From assembly GCA_003979035.1 (NCBI GenBank), contig RXOA01000032.1, forward strand, positions 1 through 8,135: a stretch of DNA of 8,135 nt. The letters are read 5' to 3'. Of this stretch, positions 1-6,071 are shown piece by piece; the stretch's first letter is position 1; every line of letters starts with the position of its first letter. Source of the DNA: Candidatus Bipolaricaulota bacterium (lineage in GTDB: Bacteria > Bipolaricaulota > Bipolaricaulia > UBA7950 > UBA9294). The notes under the pieces are model-generated. The model was given only the letters and a program-made list of their open reading frames with translations. It had not been told where the DNA came from and did not search any database. The position numbers were made by a program, and so were the translations under genes.

Positions 1-497
1 ATCCTCGAGAAGTCGTTGAGCACCTGCTCTGGCTGGAGCGCCTTCGCCCGACCGAAGGAACGGTCGCTGACGTAGATGTTGATCGGCTGCTGAGATCACC
101 GCTGCAAGAGAAGAATCGCTTTCTTGTTCGCGTGATGGAACGAGACGGTGCTCTTTGCGCTGTGCAATTCGGGGAGGGGCGGCTTCTTGTGTTGTCGTTC
201 TCTCAGAATGAGAAGTTGACGATCGAAATCCCTCCCGAGGCCGTCATGCTTGCGACACCCGGGTGCTCCGAATGTCCGGGAATCTGGGAGAATCGTTTCT
301 CCGTCCGCGTTAAGAAGATCCGGCGGCTGGGACAAATCGTCGATGTCGTGGTTGCCGAACCCGAATCCGGGTTCGAACTGAATGCCGTTCACACGAGCCG
401 TGGGTTGGCGACGAGTGGGCTTGAAGTCGGCTCGACTGCCCAAGCGATGATCGCGGCGACGGCAATCCAGGTGTACCCCATGAAGGAGATGGAATGA
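1..497 (+). CDS. Molybdate/tungstate-type ABC transporter ATPase, C-terminal fragment (MOP/TOBE-like domain)
   Basis: The frame (codons from base 3) is open to the left edge, so only about the last 164 residues are present and no Walker or signature motif is visible. The fragment begins PREVVE, like the loop after the nucleotide-binding domain of many ABC importers. It continues with IPPEAVML, which resembles the IRPEDI segment of these ATPases. It ends with a region running from NRFSVRV through a late LEVGSTAQAMIAATAIQVY stretch. That layout (G-x-V strand, then L-x-x-G, then A-x-I-x-A-T-x-x-x-V) is typical of the MOP/TOBE domain that binds molybdate or tungstate in ModC/WtpC-like proteins. 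The role inferred is the ATP-hydrolysing subunit of a Mo/W oxyanion importer, with a regulatory oxyanion-binding tail. Its stop overlaps the start of the next gene (ATGA), which implies translational coupling. Alternatives are a ModE-type regulator with a MOP tail or another TOBE-bearing ABC ATPase; the missing N-terminus would decide. Confidence 0.6.
   Translation, partial: PREVVEHLLWLERLRPTEGTVADVDVDRLLRSPLQEKNRFLVRVMERDGALCAVQFGEGRLLVLSFSQNEKLTIEIPPEAVMLATPGCSECPGIWENRFSVRVKKIRRLGQIVDVVVAEPESGFELNAVHTSRGLATSGLEVGSTAQAMIAATAIQVYPMKEME
483..488 (+). promoter_or_regulatory. Ribosome binding site inside the end of the ATPase gene
   Basis: AAGGAG lies 5 bases before the ATG at 494, within the last codons of the upstream gene. 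It fixes the start of the secreted triple-domain protein and supports ATGA-type translational coupling. Confidence 0.8.
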
Positions 498-1975
498 GAC
501 GAAGGTTGTTGCTGCGAGGGATGGTTGCGAGCGTGATGTTGGCGATGAGCATGGCCGCGACGGCGCAGTCGGTTTTTGTCGTTTGGGACGGAGGAACACA
601 AGAAATCGTCCTGGATACCCTACCGGCGGTGTCCGGAGTGGTCTCATATCAAGGCCCCGTGTTCGACTCTTCCGACGCGAATTGGAAAGAGAGTGCGACG
701 TATGAAGGGGTTGCTTTGATTGACATCCTCGCCGCGGCGGGGATCGCCGCCGCCGAAGGGGTGGACGTTGTTGCCGGGGACGGCTACTCCAAGTGGATTC
801 CTGCGGCGGTGCTTACTGGCGGGACACCTGCAGGGACCGTTGCGCTGGCCCTGGACGCGGATGATGAAGCGATGCTCGTGTTCTTGCCCGCCGACCGGAT
901 GTTCAGCAACGAAGACATGCTTGCCGCCTTCGGAGCGGAGGGTGCGCACTACTTCGGTGAGATGCCTTCGACCACCGGCTTCCGCGTGAACGGAGTCGCG
1001 CAGCTTGTCGTGGATGGGGCGACACCGTTGTCGTTTGACGAGTTGGTCACGGCGATGAGAGCCGCTCAAGCGGCTCCCCCTCCGACCGCCGATGACGAGA
1101 TCCTTCTCTCTGTGATCCATGGCGACGTAACCTTGGACTACACGCGGTTCGATCTCCGGCAATTGGAGCAGATCGAGGCGGCGGGCACGTTCACGAATTC
1201 CGCAGGAATCGACTACACGGCGACCTACACGGGTGTTCCGATGTCGACATTCATCGGCAATGTTCCGGGGGATGCAACGATCCGTGTCACGGCATCCGAT
1301 GGATACTCCATGAACTACGAAGCCGAGATGTTGTTGGACACATCGGTGGGGGTTTGGGTTCTGGCGTATATGGAGAACGGCGAAACAATGCCCTTTGATC
1401 CGGGTCCGCTCCGTATTGTCCAGATCGGTGACCCCATCCCTCACTTCCCAAGCTCGCTTTCAGCAAGGATGGTGGTGGGAATCGAGGTGCTCGGTGCCTA
1501 TGAACCGTACACGTTGGAGACGATTGGCGCGGTCGAGCGGACCTTCACTCGCAGTGAGTTGGAGGCGGGTATCGGCTGTCCTTGTCATACGTCAACCGTC
1601 ACCGTCACAAGCAAGGGAGAGACGCATACCTATACCGGGTTGCCATTGTGGCGGCTGGTGGCGTTCGTGGACGACGACGTTTTCCCGGCGTTGGAAGAAG
1701 GGCTCCACTACAACGACACCGACTTCAGCGATGCGGCGGCTGCCTCCGGGTACACCGTGGCACTCATTGCCGACGACGACTATACCCAGGAGGTTTCTTC
1801 CGACCTGATCGCGCGTGATGATCGATTTGTCGTTGCGTTCAAGAAGGATGGCGTGTTCCTCGAACCGGATTCCGACGGATTCATGCGTTTTGTGTACGAT
1901 GATTCGGTCGAACTCCCAGCGGGTATCTCGCTGCGGTCGGTAAAGTTCTTGGCGCGGATCGAACTCCAGTTCTAG
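494..1975 (+). CDS. Secreted protein with three tandem molybdopterin-oxidoreductase-fold (YedY/sulfite-oxidase-like) domains
   Basis: This is a 493-residue exported protein. It has a basic N-terminus, a hydrophobic core and a likely signal-peptidase site after A22-T-A24. Three repeats follow. Domain 1 (about 35-175) has YEGVAL at 70-75 and GDGY at 95-98. Domain 2 (about 203-333) has YTGVPM at 245-250, SDGY at 268-271, LAYMENGE at 290-297 and GPLRIV at 304-309. Domain 3 (about 347-491) has YTGLPL at 380-385, SGY at 418-420, and a closing VKFLARIEL. The order Y-x-G-V-x-L, D-G-Y, L-A-Y-x-x-N-G, G-P-L-R, V-K-x-x-x-R-I is that of the PF00174 molybdopterin-binding fold. No cysteine occurs where sulfite oxidase and YedY carry their Mo ligand. 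The only two cysteines are in a CPCH motif (362-365) at the start of domain 3. I infer a non-catalytic periplasmic or extracellular binding protein serving the ECF importer encoded downstream. Domain 1 is the most diverged copy. The fold assignment rests on motif order alone. Confidence 0.68.
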   Translation: MRRRLLLRGMVASVMLAMSMAATAQSVFVVWDGGTQEIVLDTLPAVSGVVSYQGPVFDSSDANWKESATYEGVALIDILAAAGIAAAEGVDVVAGDGYSKWIPAAVLTGGTPAGTVALALDADDEAMLVFLPADRMFSNEDMLAAFGAEGAHYFGEMPSTTGFRVNGVAQLVVDGATPLSFDELVTAMRAAQAAPPPTADDEILLSVIHGDVTLDYTRFDLRQLEQIEAAGTFTNSAGIDYTATYTGVPMSTFIGNVPGDATIRVTASDGYSMNYEAEMLLDTSVGVWVLAYMENGETMPFDPGPLRIVQIGDPIPHFPSSLSARMVVGIEVLGAYEPYTLETIGAVERTFTRSELEAGIGCPCHTSTVTVTSKGETHTYTGLPLWRLVAFVDDDVFPALEEGLHYNDTDFSDAAAASGYTVALIADDDYTQEVSSDLIARDDRFVVAFKKDGVFLEPDSDGFMRFVYDDSVELPAGISLRSVKFLARIELQF

Positions 1976-1994
1976 ACCCCGCATCGCCGTGACA

Positions 1995-2000
1995 AGAGGG
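1995..2000 (+). promoter_or_regulatory. Ribosome binding site selecting ATG 2007
   Basis: AGAGGG lies 6 bases before the ATG at 2007. The upstream in-frame GTG at 1989 precedes this site and has no purine-rich site of its own, so the ATG is preferred. Confidence 0.7.
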
Positions 2001-2006
2001 AACACG

Positions 2007-3104
2007 ATGGATTCACGAGTGCCCGCGCAACAGCCCCGGTGCAGCGACCGCTCCCGCTCTCGATTGCAGGTCAGAGACCTTGTTCTGGCAGCTCTCTTGG
2101 CTGCCGTGGGCGGGGTTCTCTCGACCTACATCGGATACATCGGCAACCTCATCAATCGCTTGTTCGGAGTTCCATTTGGCGCGGGGCAGCTCATCGCCGG
2201 ACTGCACATCATCTGGCCGCTCCTTGCGCGGGCGCTCACGCGTCGATTCGGCTCGGGAACCTTGACCGGAGCGGCCAAGGGGCTGGTTGAGTTCCTGTCC
2301 GGAGGGACGCACGGTGTGGTAATCGTCGCCGTTTCTCTGATCGAAGGATTGATCGTCGATGTAGGGATGAGCCTCACGCGGCGCCCGCGCCTATCGGTGA
2401 TGATGATCGTCGGCGGACTTGCGTCCGCATCCAACGTCTTCTTGTTCCAGGCACTGTACTTCTCGGGGATCTCTCTGGGATTCATCTGGTTCATGGCCGG
2501 GCTTGCGGCGATCTCCGGCGCCATTCTCGGCGGGATGCTTGCGTGGGACCTGCTGCGAATCCTTCGCGACTCGAATCTTGTGGCTGGGGGGAGAACGGCC
2601 TCGGTGGAGGAGGAATCCGCGTCTATGTCCGCGAAGCCGCGGCGACGTGTCTGGATTCGGAACGGCGCCACCGTGATGGCCCTCTTGGGACTGCTCGCGG
2701 GTGCGGTGTACTACTACACGGCGGTTTACGATCCGTTTGCTTCGGCGGGGACGCTTCGGATTTCCGGCGCGGTTGCCGAGACGATCGACTTCCGATACCA
2801 AGATTGGATAGATGCTGAAGTGACGATCACGACGGAAATGCGAGGATCCATCAGCTACATTCCTCCTCAGCCGTACACGGGCGTTCCCGTCGCTCGGGTG
2901 TTCGAGGAAGTCGTGCTGGACGAGCAGGCAACCGACGTCGTCATTGTCGGATCTGACGGATACCAGACGACGTTCGATCTGAGGACGCTGCAAGCAAGGG
3001 ATGACGTGATCCTGGTTCTTGACGATGGGGCGTTGAACCTGGTCGCCGCAGGGTTCGACGGATCTTACTGGGTGAAGCAGGTGAGCCGGATTGTTGTCCG
3101 CTAG
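2007..3104 (+). CDS. ECF transporter S component (YkoE-like) fused to an extracytoplasmic molybdopterin-fold domain
   Basis: This 365-residue membrane protein has two parts. Residues about 23-183 contain about six hydrophobic segments. Small polar loops such as GVPFGAGQLIAG (54-65) and FLSGGTHG (96-103) give the look of YkoE-family S components (PF09819, hydroxymethylpyrimidine/thiamin-type ECF substrate binders). A charged cytoplasmic linker (about 184-216, with EEES and PRRR) leads to a seventh helix (218-240). An outside domain of about 120 residues follows. It carries YTGVPV (290-295), GSDGY (315-319) and SYWVKQVSRIVV (353-364), the same motif order as the domains in the flanking genes. 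In an ECF complex the S component captures substrate and topples in the membrane while the A and T subunits power the cycle. A fused external domain could pass ligand to it. The gene starts 31 bases after the secreted protein and overlaps the ATPase gene by 14 bases. Substrate is not predictable from sequence; the YkoE resemblance suggests, but does not prove, a pyrimidine- or pterin-like compound. Confidence 0.7.
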   Translation: MDSRVPAQQPRCSDRSRSRLQVRDLVLAALLAAVGGVLSTYIGYIGNLINRLFGVPFGAGQLIAGLHIIWPLLARALTRRFGSGTLTGAAKGLVEFLSGGTHGVVIVAVSLIEGLIVDVGMSLTRRPRLSVMMIVGGLASASNVFLFQALYFSGISLGFIWFMAGLAAISGAILGGMLAWDLLRILRDSNLVAGGRTASVEEESASMSAKPRRRVWIRNGATVMALLGLLAGAVYYYTAVYDPFASAGTLRISGAVAETIDFRYQDWIDAEVTITTEMRGSISYIPPQPYTGVPVARVFEEVVLDEQATDVVIVGSDGYQTTFDLRTLQARDDVILVLDDGALNLVAAGFDGSYWVKQVSRIVVR

Positions 3105-4569
3105 AAGCTGCAGACAGGGGGATGGGCTCAGGATCGAGAAGCTTCGCGTTCAGTACCCGCGGCGGGAAGCTCCGGCGCTCGACGGGGTCGATGAAACGAT
3201 CGAACAGGGAGAGCTCGTCGTGCTCGCCGGGCCGTCGGGGTGTGGAAAATCTACGCTTTGCCGCACGTTGGCGGGGTTTGTTCCCGATGTCATCCCCGCC
3301 GATGTTCAAGGCGGGGCCTGGCTTGACGGGATGCCGCTTCTCGGGCGCGATCCGTCGGACATTTCGCCATTTCTTGGTTACGTTCAGCAGGATCCGGACG
3401 CGCAAATCTGCACACTGAATGTCTGGCAGGAGGTCGCGTTCGGGCCGGAGAACCTTTGCGTTCCTGCTCAGGAAGTGGAATCCCGAGTTCACGTCGCGTT
3501 GAGCGAGGTCGGCATTCTCCATCTTGCAGAGCGGAGCACTACGGCGCTTTCCGGGGGCGAGATGCAACGGCTTGCGATTGCCTCGATTCTGGCAATGGGG
3601 CCGGCATGGATCTTCCTTGATGAACCGACGGCGAATCTGGACCCGGATGGGGCCGAGATGATCTTCCATGTTCTTGGACAACTGCGACGTCGAGAAGGGC
3701 GCACGGTGACCGTGGTCGAGCATCGCCTTGCTCCGTTGGTGCAATACTCCCCTCGCGTCATGGTGCTCGATCGCGGTCATGTGGTCGAACGGCGCCATAT
3801 CCGATCTCACTACGATCTTGCCGAGATGCGCCTCCGGGCGGGATGGCCGCAGGCCCGGAGCAAGGCAGGACAGCGACTCTGCTCCCCTGGCGATCCTCCC
3901 CTGATCGATGTAATGGAAATCGGTTTTGGGTACGGTGGGCGACCGTTGTTCCAGAACCTGTCGTTTTCGATCCGCCGGGGAGAAGTCATTGCGGTGATTG
4001 GTCCGAACGGGTGCGGGAAAACAACCCTGCTACGATTGATCGCCGATCTCGACGCGCCACAGGGGGGGCGGATCAAGCGCGAGGAGAGCCTCCGACTGGG
4101 ATTTGTTTCACAACATCCCCATCACCAAATCTTCGAGCGAACGATCCGACGCGAGTATGCCATCGATGGCGTTCGTGATGAGTCGAAGCTCAACCGGCTT
4201 CTATCCGAATCACGGCTCGACGGATTGGCGGATGCTTCGCCTCTGTCGCTTAGCATGGGAGAGCAACGGAGGCTCACCGTGTCCACCGCGCTTTCCCGGA
4301 GACCGGACCTGCTCTTGCTGGATGAGCCGTTCATCGGCCAGGATCGCGCCAATGTCATCTGGGTGTTGTCGCAGATTCGCGAAGCGGCTGAGCGTGGCGC
4401 AGGCATCGTTCTCGTATCGCATGATGTTGAGCTTGTGGCCTCGATTGCCGATCGGGTGCTCTACCTTGGCGACGATGTTCCGTGCGGCTCTCCCGATTCC
4501 GTGTTCGCCCACCTGTCCGAGCAAGGACGACATGCGTATACGCCGGGCTATTGGGAGGACAGACAGTGA
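3091..4569 (+). CDS. ECF transporter energizing ATPase, two ABC domains in one chain (YkoD-like)
   Basis: This 492-residue cytoplasmic ATPase has two full nucleotide-binding domains. NBD1 has Walker A GPSGCGKST (47-55), Q-loop Q99/Q100, signature LSGGEMQR (153-160), Walker B WIFLDEP (173-179), D-loop ANLD (181-184) and H-loop H211. NBD2 has Walker A GPNGCGKTT (304-312), Q341, signature LSMGEQRR (387-394), Walker B LLLLDEP (407-413) and H444. All catalytic residues are present in both halves, so both ATP sites should be active. The second signature has M in place of the first glycine. The two halves correspond to EcfA1 and EcfA2 fused, as in YkoD and other double-ATPase ECF systems. The start is TTG (3091, or the adjacent TTG 3094), because no ATG or GTG occurs in frame before the first strand. 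It lies inside the end of the S-component gene with a weak GGTGAG site at 3080-3085. The stop overlaps the T-component start. Confidence 0.93.
   Translation: MLSARSCRQGDGLRIEKLRVQYPRREAPALDGVDETIEQGELVVLAGPSGCGKSTLCRTLAGFVPDVIPADVQGGAWLDGMPLLGRDPSDISPFLGYVQQDPDAQICTLNVWQEVAFGPENLCVPAQEVESRVHVALSEVGILHLAERSTTALSGGEMQRLAIASILAMGPAWIFLDEPTANLDPDGAEMIFHVLGQLRRREGRTVTVVEHRLAPLVQYSPRVMVLDRGHVVERRHIRSHYDLAEMRLRAGWPQARSKAGQRLCSPGDPPLIDVMEIGFGYGGRPLFQNLSFSIRRGEVIAVIGPNGCGKTTLLRLIADLDAPQGGRIKREESLRLGFVSQHPHHQIFERTIRREYAIDGVRDESKLNRLLSESRLDGLADASPLSLSMGEQRRLTVSTALSRRPDLLLLDEPFIGQDRANVIWVLSQIREAAERGAGIVLVSHDVELVASIADRVLYLGDDVPCGSPDSVFAHLSEQGRHAYTPGYWEDRQ
4553..4558 (+). promoter_or_regulatory. Ribosome binding site selecting GTG 4566
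   Basis: GGGAGG lies 7 bases before a GTG that overlaps the ATPase stop (GTGA). This favours a 251-residue T component over the 28-residue-longer reading that begins inside the ATPase gene. Confidence 0.8.
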
Positions 4570-5321
4570 CGCATCTTGAAATCGGGCAGGTAACGCCTCG
4601 CTCGGGGCCGGTAGGGAACCTTCTCCTCCTTGCCGGCTGCGTTGCTGCAGTCCTTGTTGCCCCCGGGATTGGCGTCAAGCTGGCCGTGCTGCTCTTGATC
4701 CTTGCCGTTGCGCGGGCATTCACGGGATCGATCCTCATCTTCGCCCGGAAGCTGCGATTCGTGGCGGTGTTTTCGCTGGTGCTGTTCGTGTCTCAGGCGT
4801 TGTCCATCCACATTGGGCGCGTGGTTCTGTGGGGGAGCATCACGGACCAAGGGCTTGTCTCGGGCGCCGAGATGGCGCTGCGATTCCTCGTCATTCTCTC
4901 TTCGAGCATGCTGTTTGTCGTGCTGACGGATCCCGATGAACTGACCCATGTCCTGATTCGTGCGGGGATTCCGTACCGGTTCGGATTTGTCCTCAGCCTT
5001 GCCCTTCGGTTTGTGCCCTTCTTCTCTCAAGAACTCTCGCGCGTGCGCGAGGCGCAGCGCCTTCGTGGGATCGTGTTTTCGTACCGGCGGCCGTCCGAAG
5101 TGCGCCGAGCGATCTACTACACCTTCGTGCCGGTGCTTGTCTCCGGACTGGTTCGAGTGGATGCAGTGACGATGTCCATGAAGGGAAGAGCGTTTGGGAC
5201 TGACAAACGCCGAACTTGGAGCCGCCCGCTGCGATGGACAGGTGCGGATACGTTGTTCCTTGTGCTGTCGGCCACATTGGCCGTGGTGAGTCTCCTTGCA
5301 CGGAGGTTCCAGTGGGCGTAG
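4566..5321 (+). CDS. ECF transporter T component (EcfT/YkoC-like transmembrane scaffold)
   Basis: This is a 251-residue integral membrane protein. Hydrophobic segments lie at about 17-50, 66-82, 103-121, 139-154, 184-198 and 229-245. A long amphipathic cytoplasmic region (about 155-215) follows the TDPDEL (121-126) and LALRFVPFF (145-153) motifs that are common in EcfT proteins. Within it are two short Arg-Gly coupling motifs, QRLRG (164-168) and MKGRAFG (205-211). Known EcfT proteins use equivalent A-R-G helices to dock in the grooves of the two ATPase domains. The protein is the scaffold that links the fused ATPase to the S component and transmits ATP-driven movement. It starts with GTG overlapping the ATPase stop by 4 bases. 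Its end overlaps the next gene by 10 bases, so equimolar production with its partners is likely. Length is normal for the family. Confidence 0.88.
   Translation: MTHLEIGQVTPRSGPVGNLLLLAGCVAAVLVAPGIGVKLAVLLLILAVARAFTGSILIFARKLRFVAVFSLVLFVSQALSIHIGRVVLWGSITDQGLVSGAEMALRFLVILSSSMLFVVLTDPDELTHVLIRAGIPYRFGFVLSLALRFVPFFSQELSRVREAQRLRGIVFSYRRPSEVRRAIYYTFVPVLVSGLVRVDAVTMSMKGRAFGTDKRRTWSRPLRWTGADTLFLVLSATLAVVSLLARRFQWA
5301..5306 (+). promoter_or_regulatory. Ribosome binding site selecting GTG 5312
   Basis: CGGAGG lies 5 bases before GTG 5312, inside the end of the T-component gene. It places the start directly before a basic, then hydrophobic anchor sequence, rather than at the upstream in-frame ATG at 5216. 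Confidence 0.75.
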
Positions 5322-5872
5322 GCCGGGAGAAGATACGGCGAGGTTGGCTGTTGGCGTTTGTCGCGCTCATGCTTGCGGTCCTTGCACCGATTGTCTTGCG
5401 TTCCGCGCTTGAGCGGAAGACTTTCTTGGTCGAGATTGTCTTTCCGGGTGGCGGGATCATCTCTGTTCTTCTTGAAGACGCGAAGAGGATCGGGGGGATT
5501 GAACGGGAAGGCGTGTACCAGAACCAATACGGGAACTGGCGAGATGACGGCGTCTACCAGGGAGTTCTGCTGTCGGAGCTGATCGGAACCAACGTCGCCT
5601 ACGATGCGCTTCTTGTCACCGCCGCGGATGGGTACGCAGTCAGGATCGAACGGTCACGGGTTGAGGACTCCGATTACCCAATGGTGCTCGCATACCGTTT
5701 CAACGGTACGGACGTGCCGGCGTGGGAAGATGGGCCGCGCATCGCCGTGCTCCCGGAAGACGGTGATGTCAGCAATGCGGAGTACGATGCCGAATCGGCC
5801 GGTAGCTACTGGGTGAAGGATGTTCATCGGATTGAGCTTCTGGCGGATTCGCCATCTTCCCGGGAGGAGTAG
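5312..5872 (+). CDS. Membrane-anchored single molybdopterin-fold (PF00174-like) domain protein
   Basis: This 186-residue protein starts with a basic patch (REKIRRG) and one hydrophobic helix (about 11-30). The helix is most likely an uncleaved signal anchor, since no clear A-x-A cleavage site follows. The remainder (about 36-177) lies outside and has the domain seen in the other genes of this operon: VYQGVLLSEL (81-90), AADGY (104-108), LAYRFNG (126-132), GPRIAVLPEDG (141-151) and SYWVKDVHRIEL (165-176). The last motif closely matches SYWVKQVSRIVV at the end of the S-component fusion. The domain contains no cysteine, so catalytic Mo coordination of the sulfite-oxidase kind is not possible. 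It overlaps the T-component gene by 10 bases and is the last gene of the operon. I infer an accessory ligand-binding or docking subunit of the importer. Confidence 0.68.
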   Translation: MGVGREKIRRGWLLAFVALMLAVLAPIVLRSALERKTFLVEIVFPGGGIISVLLEDAKRIGGIEREGVYQNQYGNWRDDGVYQGVLLSELIGTNVAYDALLVTAADGYAVRIERSRVEDSDYPMVLAYRFNGTDVPAWEDGPRIAVLPEDGDVSNAEYDAESAGSYWVKDVHRIELLADSPSSREE

Positions 5873-5879
5873 GGGGAGC

Positions 5880-5908
5880 GTTTGTCCGCTTCGAATCGCG
5901 GACGAAAC
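5880..5908 (+). terminator. Possible weak terminator hairpin after the ECF operon
   Basis: GTCCGC (5884-5889) pairs with GCGGAC (5898-5903) around an 8-base loop. The stem is extended by GTTT/AAAC (5880-5883 with 5905-5908) past a single bulged base. A second small hairpin, CCGGA/TCCGG, follows at 5912-5929. Neither has a T-run, so intrinsic termination is uncertain. The position, 7 bases after the last stop codon of a six-gene run, is the main support. The rest of 5909-6015 shows no convincing gene. Confidence 0.3.
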
Positions 5909-6015
5909 CGACCGGATCGACCAGTCCGGCTTGCGGAGACGGTTTGATGAAACGGCTGCATTCTTCGAGCGTGAAAGTCCCCTTCTGATGAGCTGTGTTC
6001 CATCGGACGGTTTGC

Positions 6016-6045
6016 TTGACCAATCCGCGGCTGATTGCTGATACT
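6016..6045 (+). promoter_or_regulatory. Candidate sigma-70 promoter for the P-loop kinase gene
   Basis: TTGACC (6016-6021) is followed after 18 bases by GATACT (6040-6045). These match the -35 and -10 consensus at 5 and 4 of 6 positions. The predicted start site is about 20 bases before the ATG at 6072, with AGGGGG (6061-6066) as ribosome binding site. This would make the kinase independent of the upstream operon. Confidence 0.45.
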
Positions 6046-6071
6046 GAATCGCAGTTCATGAGGGGGAAGCA

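Noticed and set aside
88..110. CTGAGA followed by CACC, reminiscent of the TPP riboswitch core
   Set aside because: It lies inside the coding frame of the ATPase fragment, and the conserved partner GAACCTGAT segment and closing helices are absent.
96..647. Long minus-strand reading frame opposite the ATPase tail
   Set aside because: It is low-complexity and rich in Arg/Pro/Ser, as expected from the reverse of a GC-rich gene. It has no recognisable motif and conflicts with a well-supported plus-strand gene.
4482..4565. Longer start for the T component inside the ATPase gene
   Set aside because: The extra 28 residues are Arg-rich shadow sequence, and GTG 4566 has a well-placed GGGAGG site.
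5947..5988. 13-codon frame (MKRLHSS...) in the same gap
   Set aside because: Too short to judge, with no well-spaced ribosome binding site and no sign that it is a leader peptide.
5820..6041. Small plus-strand reading frame in the gap after the ECF operon
   Set aside because: It begins inside the anchored-protein gene in another frame, lacks a ribosome binding site and has no recognisable pattern. The candidate promoter falls within it.
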